Below, in pieces: positions 45,825 through 54,869 of a stretch of DNA of 64,000 nucleotides. The stretch comes from Maribacter antarcticus DSM 21422 (GTDB lineage: Bacteria > Bacteroidota > Bacteroidia > Flavobacteriales > Flavobacteriaceae). The position numbers were made by a program, and so were the translations under genes. The stretch is taken from positions 186,001 to 250,000 of the forward strand of contig NZ_JHZC01000005.1 of the NCBI RefSeq assembly GCF_000621125.1, given 5' to 3'. The number at the start of each line of letters is the position of its first letter. Position 1 is the stretch's first letter. The notes below the pieces were generated by a model that was not told where the DNA came from, made no database searches, and was given only the letters and a program-made list of their open reading frames with translations.

Positions 45825-47171
45825 ATGTGCACTGAACACCAAATACCAAGAAGAACATTCATTAAGACAACAGCTAAAGCAATGGCAGCAATTCCCATGC
45901 TACCAGTACTAAAAACCCATAAACCCTCAAACAAAGCTCTTAAATTGGCTGAAAAACATAGAAAGGAGCTTATCGACGTATTGGAAAAACTGATACGGGT
46001 ACAGAGTATCGAAGGAGAATCGGCCGCCAATGCACAAAAGGTGGTAAGCGACTACCTCTCAAAGCTACCCTACCGCATAGAAGAAAGCGAAGACCAACCA
46101 AGTCACTATGAAGAGCATCCTGAATATATGGCCCCTAGCCCAGCGGGTGATGGTCCATTTGTTAATATCGTAGGATGGCCAAAGAAGCAAGGAAGCCAAC
46201 AATTTGCAATGTTCTCTCATATCGATACCCATTCGATAGAAGAAGGATGGTCCACCGACCCTTTTGAACCTAAGATAGTAGGTAATAAGCTATACGGTTT
46301 GGGAACATCCGATGATAAGGGTGGGGTAGCGGCCATGCTCGTTGCCGCCACTATTCTTTCCAAAACCGGAAAACAATTACCCGTTGTCATGAGCCTTCAC
46401 GGTAAAGGTGGTGGCGGTCGTGGAAGTCTACCCGTTTTTGAACGGATACGAAAGACAAACCATAATATTGGAGCTGTACTTTATGTACACCCTGCCGAAA
46501 CAGGTCGGGGAATGGAAGATATCAAAAATTCAGTACAAGGCATTGCCGACTTAAAACTAGAAATGACCGGATGGCGTGGAGAACCACTGGAAATTGGAAG
46601 TATCGACTCTGCGAAATGGAAGGATGGCGGAAGTGCAGTTGACCTTTGCTTAGCGTTATTGGAAACCTTGAGGAAGACAATCTATAAAGATGTTATGGTT
46701 AATATTGGGATTATAGAAGGCGGCGATCGCATTGGATCTGTCGCCGATAACGTCAGCGTCACTTTTCGGCTAAAGTTCAAGGAATCTAATACCTGGAGGG
46801 CACTTTTTGATGATTCAAATAAAGTAATTACCGAGTTTGTGAAGGCTCGGTCAACATCCGGACATTCATATACGGCAGAACTTAAAAGTGTTGGCTATAT
46901 GACCAATCCGGGCGCTGTAGATTGGGAAGCATCAGAGAGTAAAATAATTCGAAACTCAATTACTGAAATTACGGGTAAAGCACCAACGGCATATCCTAAT
47001 CATTATGCTGGCGACATTAGGTATCCTATACGCTTATTAGGTGTTCCAGCCTATGGTATTGGTTCTCTTGGTGGAAATTTTTATATGCCTAACGAATGGG
47101 TAGATATAGATGATTTAGTTAAACTGGTCGCAGTTCTCGTCGACACTATTGGTAATTGGCAAAAGGATTGA
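45825..47171 (+). CDS. M20-family peptidase-like protein with Tat-like signal, altered active site
   Basis: 448 residues. The N-terminus has a twin-arginine-like signal (RRTFIKTTAKAMAAIPMLP), so folded export is expected. The M20 metal-site His-x-Asp is present (MFSHIDTHS), as is the second Asp region (SDDKGGVAAML). But where M20 enzymes have Glu-Glu as catalytic base and metal ligand, the sequence reads SLHGKGGGGRGSLPVFE, with no Glu pair. The dimerisation domain (GIADLKLEMTGWRGEP) and a C-terminal half follow. Either the base comes from elsewhere, or the protein is an inactive homologue. It is bounded by gene-poor DNA. Confidence 0.78.
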   Translation: MCTEHQIPRRTFIKTTAKAMAAIPMLPVLKTHKPSNKALKLAEKHRKELIDVLEKLIRVQSIEGESAANAQKVVSDYLSKLPYRIEESEDQPSHYEEHPEYMAPSPAGDGPFVNIVGWPKKQGSQQFAMFSHIDTHSIEEGWSTDPFEPKIVGNKLYGLGTSDDKGGVAAMLVAATILSKTGKQLPVVMSLHGKGGGGRGSLPVFERIRKTNHNIGAVLYVHPAETGRGMEDIKNSVQGIADLKLEMTGWRGEPLEIGSIDSAKWKDGGSAVDLCLALLETLRKTIYKDVMVNIGIIEGGDRIGSVADNVSVTFRLKFKESNTWRALFDDSNKVITEFVKARSTSGHSYTAELKSVGYMTNPGAVDWEASESKIIRNSITEITGKAPTAYPNHYAGDIRYPIRLLGVPAYGIGSLGGNFYMPNEWVDIDDLVKLVAVLVDTIGNWQKD

Positions 47172-47771
47172 TTCTGTGATGATTTTTGCATATAACTTGT
47201 TTCATAACGAATTAAGCTATGCGGCATAAAAGTAAAAAATCTAGCAAACCTTGTGTTTTTTGAACGTGAGTGTGCTTCGCCATCTTTGGCATTTATTTTT
47301 CTTTGCCAGCGCTACAATTCGCCTACGTTTTTAAAAGTACTCCGCCTTTAAAAGTTATAGTGTCTAAAAAAGAATAAGACTGAACGCTTTAGGTATTTTA
47401 TAAAAACCATTGACACCTAATTAATCGTCAAGGTATTAACAGGTAGTATACGAGTTCACTAGCTTGTTCGTCCTAGGTTTTTGAGAAGGAAGATAGTTGG
47501 AACGTGGCATCGAAGAAGGAGCTGCACACATACCTTATTTGAGTATAGACAAGGTATTTGTACCTGCGTGTGAAATGGTATTGCACTCAAAAGGGAAAAG
47601 TGCAAAAGCATTATTTTTACACCGTATTACAGGTTGAGATTCACTAATAAAAAGAGATATTTAGTAGGCATATGATAAAATAAAACCGCTCCATTGCTCA
47701 TTTTATAATTGCACAAAAAAATCACGCTCAATCTGTAAAAAAGAAGTCACTTATCAGTACTTTACGAGTTC
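47172..47771. other. 600-base gene-poor gap
   Basis: I see no complete gene. One short plus-strand frame (about 47499-47638) reads GIEEGAAHIPYLSIDKVFVP and onward to KALFLHRITG, protein-like but without a start or recognisable family; it may be the remnant of a lost gene. There are no strong hairpins, and the transporter start at 47772 lacks a clear promoter. Confidence 0.5.
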
Positions 47772-49076
47772 TTGAAAACGAATAGGAAATTTATACAGAC
47801 TGAAATTCTTGCTGGGATAAGCTCTTTCCTTGCGACTTTTTACATCATAATTGTAAACCCTGCTATTCTTTCAGAGACAGGTATGCCATTTTCAGCGGTC
47901 GTAACTTCTACCGTTCTTGTATGCGCTTTTGGTAGTATAATGATGGGGGTTTATGCTAAAAACCCATTTGTAATTGCACCAGGAATGGGTCTTAATGCCT
48001 TTTTTACCTATACAGCTGTTTTAGGCTTAGGACTTAGTTATGAAACTGCTCTTGGAGCCGTTTTTTGGGCGGGAGTGCTATTTTTAATATTAAGTATATT
48101 AAAGGTTCGAGACAAAATAGTACAATCTATTCCACATGCATTACGCTTCGCTATCGCCGCAGGCATAGGTCTTTTCATTTGTTTTATCGGTTTTCAAAAT
48201 GCTGGTTTTATTGTCGATGATGCTGCAACCTTAGTTAGTCTAGGCTCTATAAAAGACCCCATGTGTCTTACTTTTTTAATTGGATTGGGAATAACCGCTG
48301 TTTTGGTCGCTAAAAAAGTGCCAGGCGCAATGATTATAGGTATTTTGTTGACCACCGTTTTGGCTTGGCCTATAGGAAGGTGGTGGGGAGACGCTTCTTT
48401 AATTAATTACGGAACACCAACACTAGTAAATTACACAGGAATCTTTTCGATGCCAAATTTCAGCCTGTTCCTCAAAGCGAATCTGGTGGGCTCCATTCAA
48501 TATGCGTTCCTTCCCATAATTTTTGTGTTTGCCTTCACCGATTTATTTGATAGCCTTTCGACATTTGTTGGTCTTGCAGAGGCATCTGGCTATAAAGATG
48601 AGGAGGGAAATCCAAGAAATCTTAAAAAATCACTCTTTGTAGATGCGGTCACCACCATCTTTTCAGGCCTTGTTGGCAGTAGTTCTGGAACTGCATATAT
48701 AGAATCCGCAGTAGGTATTCGCGAAGGTGGAAAAACAGGACTCACAGCAATCACAGCTGGAGTGTTATTCTTACCCTTTTTGTTTTTCTCTCCATTATTA
48801 TCTGTAGTTCCTAGTATTGCCAGTTCCATTGCCTTGGTTTTGGTAGGCTCTTTTATGATGAAACCTTTAACCAAAATCAACTGGAGTATGCTAGATGAGG
48901 CCATACCTGTTTTTTTTACCATGATTCTAATGCCCTTAACATACAGCATTACTACCGGAATTATTTTTGGTTTCTTAAGCTGGACTTTACTTAAATTGTT
49001 TGCTGGTAAACGAAAAGAAGTAAATCCTGTACTCATTATAATTAATATATTCTCGCTCCTCTACTTATGGTTATAA
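47772..49076 (+). CDS. NCS2-family purine permease
   Basis: 434 residues, 12-14 hydrophobic segments. It resembles the AzgA-like adenine/guanine/hypoxanthine group: FATFYIIIVNPAIL-type start (SSFLATFYIIIVNPAIL), the signature FVIAPGMGLNAFFTYT, and the SSSGTAYIESAVGIREGGKTGLTA substrate region of helices 8-10. It is a proton symporter that imports purine bases. The start is TTG 47772, immediately upstream of a good N-terminus. The end overlaps the start of an exported MTA/SAH nucleosidase by ten bases, so the two are translationally coupled. Confidence 0.92.
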   Translation: MKTNRKFIQTEILAGISSFLATFYIIIVNPAILSETGMPFSAVVTSTVLVCAFGSIMMGVYAKNPFVIAPGMGLNAFFTYTAVLGLGLSYETALGAVFWAGVLFLILSILKVRDKIVQSIPHALRFAIAAGIGLFICFIGFQNAGFIVDDAATLVSLGSIKDPMCLTFLIGLGITAVLVAKKVPGAMIIGILLTTVLAWPIGRWWGDASLINYGTPTLVNYTGIFSMPNFSLFLKANLVGSIQYAFLPIIFVFAFTDLFDSLSTFVGLAEASGYKDEEGNPRNLKKSLFVDAVTTIFSGLVGSSSGTAYIESAVGIREGGKTGLTAITAGVLFLPFLFFSPLLSVVPSIASSIALVLVGSFMMKPLTKINWSMLDEAIPVFFTMILMPLTYSITTGIIFGFLSWTLLKLFAGKRKEVNPVLIIINIFSLLYLWL

Positions 49077-49870
49077 AACAAATAGTGCTCGTTCTAATAT
49101 TCCTTATTGTTTACACAGCAACAGGACAACGTATTGCTATTATGGGCGCTATGGATGAAGAAATAGAATTACTAAAAGAGGAATTAAAAAATAAAAAAGA
49201 GATACAGAAAAACGGCGTAACTTTTTTTACAGGAAAACTTAAAGGACAAAAAGTTGTGCTTTTAAAGGCGGGTATCGGCAAGGTGAACGCAGCCTATAGC
49301 ACAGCCATTCTGATGACTAATTTTAAGTTAGACGCCCTGTTATTTACAGGCGTTGCTGGGGGCTTACATCCAGATATTGAGCCGGGAGATATTGTCATCT
49401 CCGATAAGCTCATACAATACGATTTTGGAGAACTGAAAGCGGGTTCATTTGAAACCTGGCCCACAAAAAATCTGGCCAAAAATAATAGAAATCCACTATA
49501 TCTTACTGTAGACCAGGATTTATTAGCATTAAGTAAGAAGGTATCCGATCGTATTACCTTGAAACCGCTAAACGATAGAATTCCAAAATTCTTTGTAGGT
49601 GTTATTGCTACTGGAGATACCTTTATGAGCGACCCCAAAAAGGCAAAAGAATTATATACCAATTTCAAAGCGCTTGCCACTGAAATGGAAGGCGCCGCCG
49701 TTGCTCAGATATGCACCATGGCAGCAATACCTTACATTGTGATTAGAAGTTGTAGTGATAACGCAAATACCCAAGCACATGCAGATTATTTTAAGTTTAT
49801 TACCGTTGCCGCTGTTAATTCTGCTCAAATGGTACTAGGAATATTGGAAAATTACGAACTAAAAAAATAG
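49067..49870 (+). CDS. Exported 5'-methylthioadenosine/S-adenosylhomocysteine nucleosidase
   Basis: 267 residues. The enzyme part starts RIAIMGAMDEEIELLKEEL and holds the full MTAN core: GIGKVNAAYSTAIL, FTGVAGGLHPDIEPGDIVIS, the catalytic Glu region ATEMEGAAVAQI, and SCSDNA with the catalytic Asp. Before it lies an N-terminal signal peptide (QIVLVLIFLIVYTATG), while the usual enzyme is cytosolic and about 230 residues. The export signal places base release in the periplasm. The overlap with the permease suggests that released adenine is taken up directly. It hydrolyses MTA, SAH or 5'-deoxyadenosine to adenine. Confidence 0.88.
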   Translation: MVIKQIVLVLIFLIVYTATGQRIAIMGAMDEEIELLKEELKNKKEIQKNGVTFFTGKLKGQKVVLLKAGIGKVNAAYSTAILMTNFKLDALLFTGVAGGLHPDIEPGDIVISDKLIQYDFGELKAGSFETWPTKNLAKNNRNPLYLTVDQDLLALSKKVSDRITLKPLNDRIPKFFVGVIATGDTFMSDPKKAKELYTNFKALATEMEGAAVAQICTMAAIPYIVIRSCSDNANTQAHADYFKFITVAAVNSAQMVLGILENYELKK

Positions 49871-49932
49871 TTGTAGGTACCTAAATACTTTCCAACATAA
49901 AAGCAATATATAAACTACTAAAAGCAAAGACG

Positions 49933-50643
49933 ATGAAGTCAAATTCAATTTATAAACTTTTCTCGCGGTATATCTTAGTGGTACTTCTTATATTCAGCAG
50001 TCACTCTTTTGCTCAAGAAAAAATGACCGACCAATCTAAAACAGAAAACAAAGAAATAGCCTTTTTACTTTTCGACAATTATGAAACCCTTGATGTATTC
50101 GGCCCTGTTGAAATTTTTGGCCGTCTGGCGGACAAATACACCTTAAAATTCTATTCGCTTGAAGGGGGGGTAATCAAAAATAGTCATAAGGTATCTGTTA
50201 TGACAGAAAAGTTAACTACCGCTACTAAAAACTCCTATATATTCTTAATACCAGGTGGTATGGGAACACGAAAAGAAGTCAATAATGAGGTACTCATTAA
50301 TTGGATTAAGGAAATTTCAAACTCCAGCGACTATGTATTGACTGTTTGTACCGGTAGTGCACTTTTGGCCAAGTCTGGGCTGTTAGATGATAAGCAGGCC
50401 ACTTCCAATAAAAGGGCGTTTTCATGGGTGGTCACAAATGGGCCTAATGTAATTTGGGACAAGAAGGCACGTTGGAAAGTTGATGGAAAATACTATACCT
50501 CTTCGGGGGTCAGTGCCGGAATGGATATGGCATTAGGATTTTTGGCGGATAGACATGGAGTTGATTTCGCAAGTAACCTTGCCTTAGAGATTGAATATAA
50601 TTGGATAAAGGATAAGGATAACGACACGTTTAAAGCCAAGTAA
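49933..50643 (+). CDS. Exported DJ-1/PfpI family protein
   Basis: 236 residues. A signal peptide (YILVVLLIFSSHSFAQ) precedes a DJ-1/PfpI domain. The nucleophile cysteine is in DYVLTVCTGSALLAKSG, and the domain start IAFLLFDNYETLDVFGPVEIFGRL is that of the ThiJ/isonitrile-hydratase-like branch (AraC-N-terminal type). Family members act on glyoxals, amides or nitriles; the substrate is unknown. It follows the nucleosidase by 62 bases and may be part of the same transcript. Periplasmic localisation is inferred from the signal. Confidence 0.85.
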   Translation: MKSNSIYKLFSRYILVVLLIFSSHSFAQEKMTDQSKTENKEIAFLLFDNYETLDVFGPVEIFGRLADKYTLKFYSLEGGVIKNSHKVSVMTEKLTTATKNSYIFLIPGGMGTRKEVNNEVLINWIKEISNSSDYVLTVCTGSALLAKSGLLDDKQATSNKRAFSWVVTNGPNVIWDKKARWKVDGKYYTSSGVSAGMDMALGFLADRHGVDFASNLALEIEYNWIKDKDNDTFKAK

Positions 50644-51345
50644 AAACTGCTATTCAAAATTCATCTAGCAAACTTCGATTGTAAAGACACTTAAACACCC
50701 CTAGGTTATAGGGCTACTACTATTTATACACAGTGCCTATCAAGAACCTGAACTCAAAGTAATATTGGAGGTAGCACGTATTCATATCTACTTTCCAGGC
50801 CGTGTCTAAAACACCGTCACGCTTTGTATTTTGGCGATTGCAATAATTTAAATGGTATTTTGTGTGATAATTTTATGGAATTGGATACCAATAGGGTGAA
50901 CAAAAATTGTACTACTATGAAAACAGCATCTAAAAACCAGCGTATCCGAGAAAATCTAATAAAATGGTATCTATGTGAAGTACGCCTTTTTAAACGCATA
51001 TTTGGTATAAAATAAAAGTACTACAATAGCTTTATATTTTATACGTATAAAATTCCCGAGTATGTTTATACTGGCTAGAAAAACAAAGACACAACGCCTT
51101 GAGATACTATTCATACCAATACAAAAAAGGGCCTAGAAAGCCCTCCCGAGAGTACCTTTAACCTTTCCATATTACACGGTATTGTATTGATACCATTCAT
51201 GATCTTTAAGCACCATTTAATATAAAAAGAAGTAGGTAATTGTGTTACCTTTATCTCTGCGTTTATAGGTTGAATAACGCCACGCTATAACAGCTACTAG
51301 GTTTAGCTAAGCCGATCAAAAAAAACGTGAATACAAGTTTGAGAA
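50644..51345. other. 700-base gene-poor gap with a short dispersed repeat
   Basis: No convincing gene. A 63-codon plus frame at 50824-51015 has biased, Asn/Lys-rich composition and no recognisable domain. At 51110-51127 lies TTCATACCAATACAAAAA, also present exactly at 11325-11342, with a partial inverted copy (TTGTATTG, 51182-51189) about 60 bases downstream. The stretch may be a scar of a mobile or repetitive element. Confidence 0.5.
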
Positions 51346-52254
51346 ATGAGTCATATCCGAATAAAAATGTTGCTAAAGAATTCTATGCCCTACTACGCAT
51401 TAATAGGCCTTATGCTATTAGGGTGCACGTCTACCAAAAAAATTAAACAGAAGACAATTCTTTGGGGTGCTAATCAAAATTCTACACAAGTACATAGCAG
51501 TAGTGGAGATACAGCAACTGCTGCTGCTGCTGCGTATGAGTATGGTTTTGATTATCATAAATATATTAGCCTAAAACCAACGCTAACAACGCCAATCCTA
51601 TCCATTGCTAAAGATTCATTGGCACATATCCATACTAATACAGCGGTAAGCAAAAGTACATCACCGGCTCTAGTAGAAAGTAAAAGTCTAGTAGCAGATA
51701 AGATAGTAGAAAATTATCTAAACAGCGAAAATAAGGAGCCTGGAGGTCATTGCCTTTCGGTAAGTAAAGGTCGTTTTGAACAGGCGTATAAACAGGTTCA
51801 TGGTCATTTGCCTTATCAAGACCTTCCAGATAGTATGGCCTCAAAATTCCATACCCCTAAACAGGTGTTTAATTTGCTATACGTTTCCGCTTCTGAAAAA
51901 CACCCGGAATGGCAAAGCCTTCCAGAAGAATATAGGGGTAAGGGCAATGCTGGTGCTATTGCTTATGCCGGTATGGGAACATTGGTTGATACGTCAGGAA
52001 TTTGGAATGGCCAATTAAAACCCGGAGCACTCATACAAGTTTGGTGGCATAAAGCAGATTATGAAAAGGTAATGCTAGGTGCAAATGTCAAAAAACTAGA
52101 TCCTTATGGACATTCGTTTATTTTTATAAGCTATGTGCGCAATAAAGACAATGAAATTACTGGGCTTAAAATAGCCGATCAAGGTTTTCAAAGTTACAGA
52201 CCTTTAATCCCTAGAGATTATGAAGTGTGGTGGGCGGTGAACCTTAGTGTTTAG
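51346..52254 (+). CDS. Lipoprotein with cysteine-peptidase-like domain
   Basis: 302 residues from ATG 51346; ATG 51367 or 51385 would give a better-placed signal. The lipobox is IGLMLLGCTST. A low-complexity Ala/Ser/Thr-rich linker of about 90 residues leads to a domain with a possible Cys-His dyad: GGHCLSVSKGRFEQ and, 120 residues later, DPYGHSFIFISYV. Trp/Tyr-rich segments (GALIQVWWHKADYEKV, YEVWWAVNL) resemble NlpC/P60-, CHAP- or amidase-type folds that cut peptidoglycan, but I cannot name the family. The next gene encodes a second such domain. Cell-wall hydrolysis is an inference. Confidence 0.6.
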   Translation: MSHIRIKMLLKNSMPYYALIGLMLLGCTSTKKIKQKTILWGANQNSTQVHSSSGDTATAAAAAYEYGFDYHKYISLKPTLTTPILSIAKDSLAHIHTNTAVSKSTSPALVESKSLVADKIVENYLNSENKEPGGHCLSVSKGRFEQAYKQVHGHLPYQDLPDSMASKFHTPKQVFNLLYVSASEKHPEWQSLPEEYRGKGNAGAIAYAGMGTLVDTSGIWNGQLKPGALIQVWWHKADYEKVMLGANVKKLDPYGHSFIFISYVRNKDNEITGLKIADQGFQSYRPLIPRDYEVWWAVNLSV

Positions 52255-52364
52255 AGGACTAATATTTAGTAACCTAATAATTTAGAATTTTTAATGTAAT
52301 TTCTTCTTACCTAATACGTTATAAATATGGAGCATGACTCCTAAATTTATAATCTATAAAATCC

Positions 52365-53144
52365 ATGTTACTTTTTTCCCTACTATTTTATTTAGGCTTT
52401 ACGACCGAAATGCCACCTAAAATAGACCAGCTGGCAGCCTATAGCCTTGTCGCTAAAAAGCTGCTGCCTATAGCGAAAACCAGAAGTTTTAAGGCAGGGA
52501 CAACCGTTGAGTTTAAAATAGATTTAGATAGTATTGGTGATTCTTATGCCAACGCTAAAGTTGATGCCAAGGAACTTCGTTTGCGTTTAAAAGAAGGCCT
52601 ACGGTCGGGTACTATTTCTTTTGACAACATCAAAACAGCTTTTACCAATCAATTAGTAGATAAGATTATACCACACTGGTATGGTACTCAATGGAGTTTT
52701 GGGGGCCATACAGCTATGCCTAACCAAGGTAAAATTGCATGCGGTTATTTTATATCAACCACCCTGCGCGATATGGGTATAAATATCAACCGGTATGAAT
52801 TGGCTCAAAAATCACCTATTGACGAGGCTAAAATGATCAGTTGTGGCTCGGTAATTAACAAGGTTGTTGAGGATACCCCGGAAAAAGCATTCGAAGAGAT
52901 TGATCAATTAACCAAAGAAGGACTCTATTTTATAGGTTTTGACGCGGGGCATGTGGGTTATCTTTTAAAACGTGAAGGCGAACTATTTTTAATCCATTCC
53001 AATTATCTATCTCCGGTATCAGTTTGTATGGAAACGCTCAAAGAATCACGAGTTTTCAAGAGTTTTACTAAATTTCATTTGGTAGCTATTTCTCATAACG
53101 ATACCCTTTTACAACGGTGGTTAGACAATGGTACAGTGTTGTAA
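52365..53144 (+). CDS. Exported NlpC/P60-like cysteine-peptidase protein
   Basis: 259 residues. A short hydrophobic N-terminus (LLFSLLFYLGFTTEMPP) suggests export. The domain reads WSFGGHTAMPNQGKIACGYFISTTLRDMGIN, like the NlpC Y-x-x-G-G ... C-S/G helix with the nucleophile Cys at the start of a helix. The His is in YFIGFDAGHVGYLLKR, about 80 residues on, followed by a strand pair (LFLIHSNYL). It probably cleaves peptide bonds in peptidoglycan or a protein partner. It lies 110 bases after the other lipoprotein and is co-oriented, so the pair may act together. No immunity-type gene is visible. Confidence 0.68.
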   Translation: MLLFSLLFYLGFTTEMPPKIDQLAAYSLVAKKLLPIAKTRSFKAGTTVEFKIDLDSIGDSYANAKVDAKELRLRLKEGLRSGTISFDNIKTAFTNQLVDKIIPHWYGTQWSFGGHTAMPNQGKIACGYFISTTLRDMGININRYELAQKSPIDEAKMISCGSVINKVVEDTPEKAFEEIDQLTKEGLYFIGFDAGHVGYLLKREGELFLIHSNYLSPVSVCMETLKESRVFKSFTKFHLVAISHNDTLLQRWLDNGTVL

Positions 53145-53812
53145 CAGAGAACACCACACCCAAGGCACTTCTTTCTTATTATTTGAACCTATTCGCTAGA
53201 TAGTTACTACATCTTCATATATTTTTTCTGTTGAAGTTTCTTCTCAAAAGGGAATGAAACCGGAGTGTGGGGTTCACGAATATCCTTAAAAAAACAAACA
53301 TGTAATGCTACACGCATTAACTAACTCACGCTAGCAGGTCAGGCTCTGTGCGTGAAGTGGGATTTTACTTTGTTATTTATTTCCTAACGCATACCTCTGG
53401 CGCATTCAACTAGGTTCTAGATTTTGTATACTAGATGTTCAAATGAACTAAGAAGAAAACAATAAAATCTTTGAATTAAAATCGGACGTCCTATACAAAT
53501 AAGCGCTGTTTCTTGTTTTAATTAATAATACGCTCTCTATTAAGGACTAGGCTTGTTAAAAAAATTATGGAGAAATAATAGAAATGTAGTATCTTAACCC
53601 TTGTAAATTTCTCCCAATTATGTATGTTTTGATAAATAAATAGCTCCTTTCGAGTAGTATTTATAAACATTCATCCTTAGCTATTAGTTTTTTTTTCGAA
53701 TTACACTATGTTGACATCAATTGAATAGTCAAACTAAAACTTGATACCATCATAAAATGAGTCATTTAAAACCTTAAAAGATAAAACATCAAAATACTTT
53801 TTTTTATTCATA
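53145..53812. other. 670-base gene-free gap
   Basis: Stops are frequent in all frames. A weak hairpin (TCACGC at 53326-53331 and GCGTGA at 53350-53355) is the only structure noticed. Nothing recognisable as a promoter, RNA or mobile element is present. Confidence 0.5.
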
Positions 53813-54292
53813 ATGATAGTTGAAAAAGATACAGAAATAAGTGCTACAGATATCCTATTTATTTTAGAAAATATATGGGAAAAATCTAAACCAGAGTGGT
53901 TGCTGACGACGGAAGATGAGCGCAAGGAAACCTTGGTGTTTATTCAAAACCGACTTAAATCTGCCCACCCTTATGGATATGCTAAAATTTGGAAAACAGC
54001 CACTGGTGAACCTATAGGCATTCTTGGAGCATATAAAATTGAAGATAAAAGATATGAGACGTTTTTTATCTGTAGCCGACACATGGAGGAACATGCTATG
54101 AAACTGAGCTTTGAAATGCGAAAAATCCTTCTAGACTTATCCATTGAATATAAAGGTTGTGCCCTTGGCCAATATGCAGAGGCGCACCGTACAGACCAAC
54201 GCTCGTGGTTTCGTTTTCTGGGATTTAGCTATAAACCCGAAGGTAATGTTGGAAACAGGCGGTATTTTGAATATGTGTCTCCCAACACATGA
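53813..54292 (+). CDS. GNAT-like acyltransferase
   Basis: 159 residues. Helix-strand order fits a GNAT fold: an N-terminal helix (ISATDILFILENIWEKS), central strands with IGILGAYKIEDKRYETFFICSR, and the late segment CALGQYAEAHRTDQRSWFRFLGFSYKPEG typical of the alpha4/beta6-7 region. The Q/R-x-x-G-x-A acetyl-CoA loop is not clearly readable. Function and substrate unknown; it might be a divergent or phage-type GNAT. It stands between gene-free DNA and the small protein of the cyclase operon. Confidence 0.65.
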   Translation: MIVEKDTEISATDILFILENIWEKSKPEWLLTTEDERKETLVFIQNRLKSAHPYGYAKIWKTATGEPIGILGAYKIEDKRYETFFICSRHMEEHAMKLSFEMRKILLDLSIEYKGCALGQYAEAHRTDQRSWFRFLGFSYKPEGNVGNRRYFEYVSPNT

Positions 54293-54401
54293 TACGATAA
54301 AAATTTATGTGATACTTGAGTATTTATAACCTAAAATCTAAACGCTTACTATTTGATATTCAGTAATTAATCTATTATTAACCAAACTAAAAACTACAAT
54401 T

Positions 54402-54869
54402 ATGTGCAATGGAAACAATCCACCGGCAACACCGGTAAATCATTCAATTATTCTAAAAGTAAACACATCAGGTATTCCGGCACCGGAGAACCCACCAAAC
54501 AATGTAGATGCCTATTGTTCTTTTGAAGGCCAGACGGGAGGAGTAACCAATGAAAATTTTGAAGTTTCGGTTGCCAATGGTGATACCGTAACCTGGAGCG
54601 GTGTACCAAACCCTGCAAATGCGAGTGATGTGATAAAAATTACCGAAATTGACTATGAAGCGGGTACCAATCTATTTGGAACTGCTGATTTGTCTCCCAT
54701 CGGTGGTGCAGCTACGATTACAGGAACTATTGCAAATCTCACAACAACGGATGTTGAAACCTACACTATAAAATTTGAAGTATACAACAATAGTATTCTT
54801 AAATCTAGTGGTGGTACCAGTGTATACCAAATAGATCCAAAGCTTAAAATGAAACAAAAAGCAAAATAA
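54402..54869 (+). CDS. Small beta-rich protein coupled to the adenylate cyclase
   Basis: 155 residues, no signal peptide (starts MCNGNNPPATPVNHS). The composition is Thr/Ala/Asn/Val-rich and strand-forming, ending in a basic tail (DPKLKMKQKAK). Segments such as NGDTVTWSGVPNPANASDVIKI and TDVETYTIKFEVYNNSILK look immunoglobulin- or copper-protein-like, but I cannot name a family. Its TAA overlaps the cyclase ATG (TAATG, 54867-54871), so the two are translated together at a fixed ratio. A partner or ligand-binding subunit for the cyclase is a reasonable guess. Confidence 0.65.
   Translation: MCNGNNPPATPVNHSIILKVNTSGIPAPENPPNNVDAYCSFEGQTGGVTNENFEVSVANGDTVTWSGVPNPANASDVIKITEIDYEAGTNLFGTADLSPIGGAATITGTIANLTTTDVETYTIKFEVYNNSILKSSGGTSVYQIDPKLKMKQKAK

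Noticed and set aside
50824-51015. 63-codon frame in the gap after the DJ-1 gene
   Set aside because: No recognised domain, no promoter, biased composition, and surrounded by gene-poor DNA. Reported only in the gap entry.
53734-53925. 63-codon minus frame overlapping the start of the GNAT gene
   Set aside because: Overlaps the start of a better-supported plus-strand gene and shows no motif.
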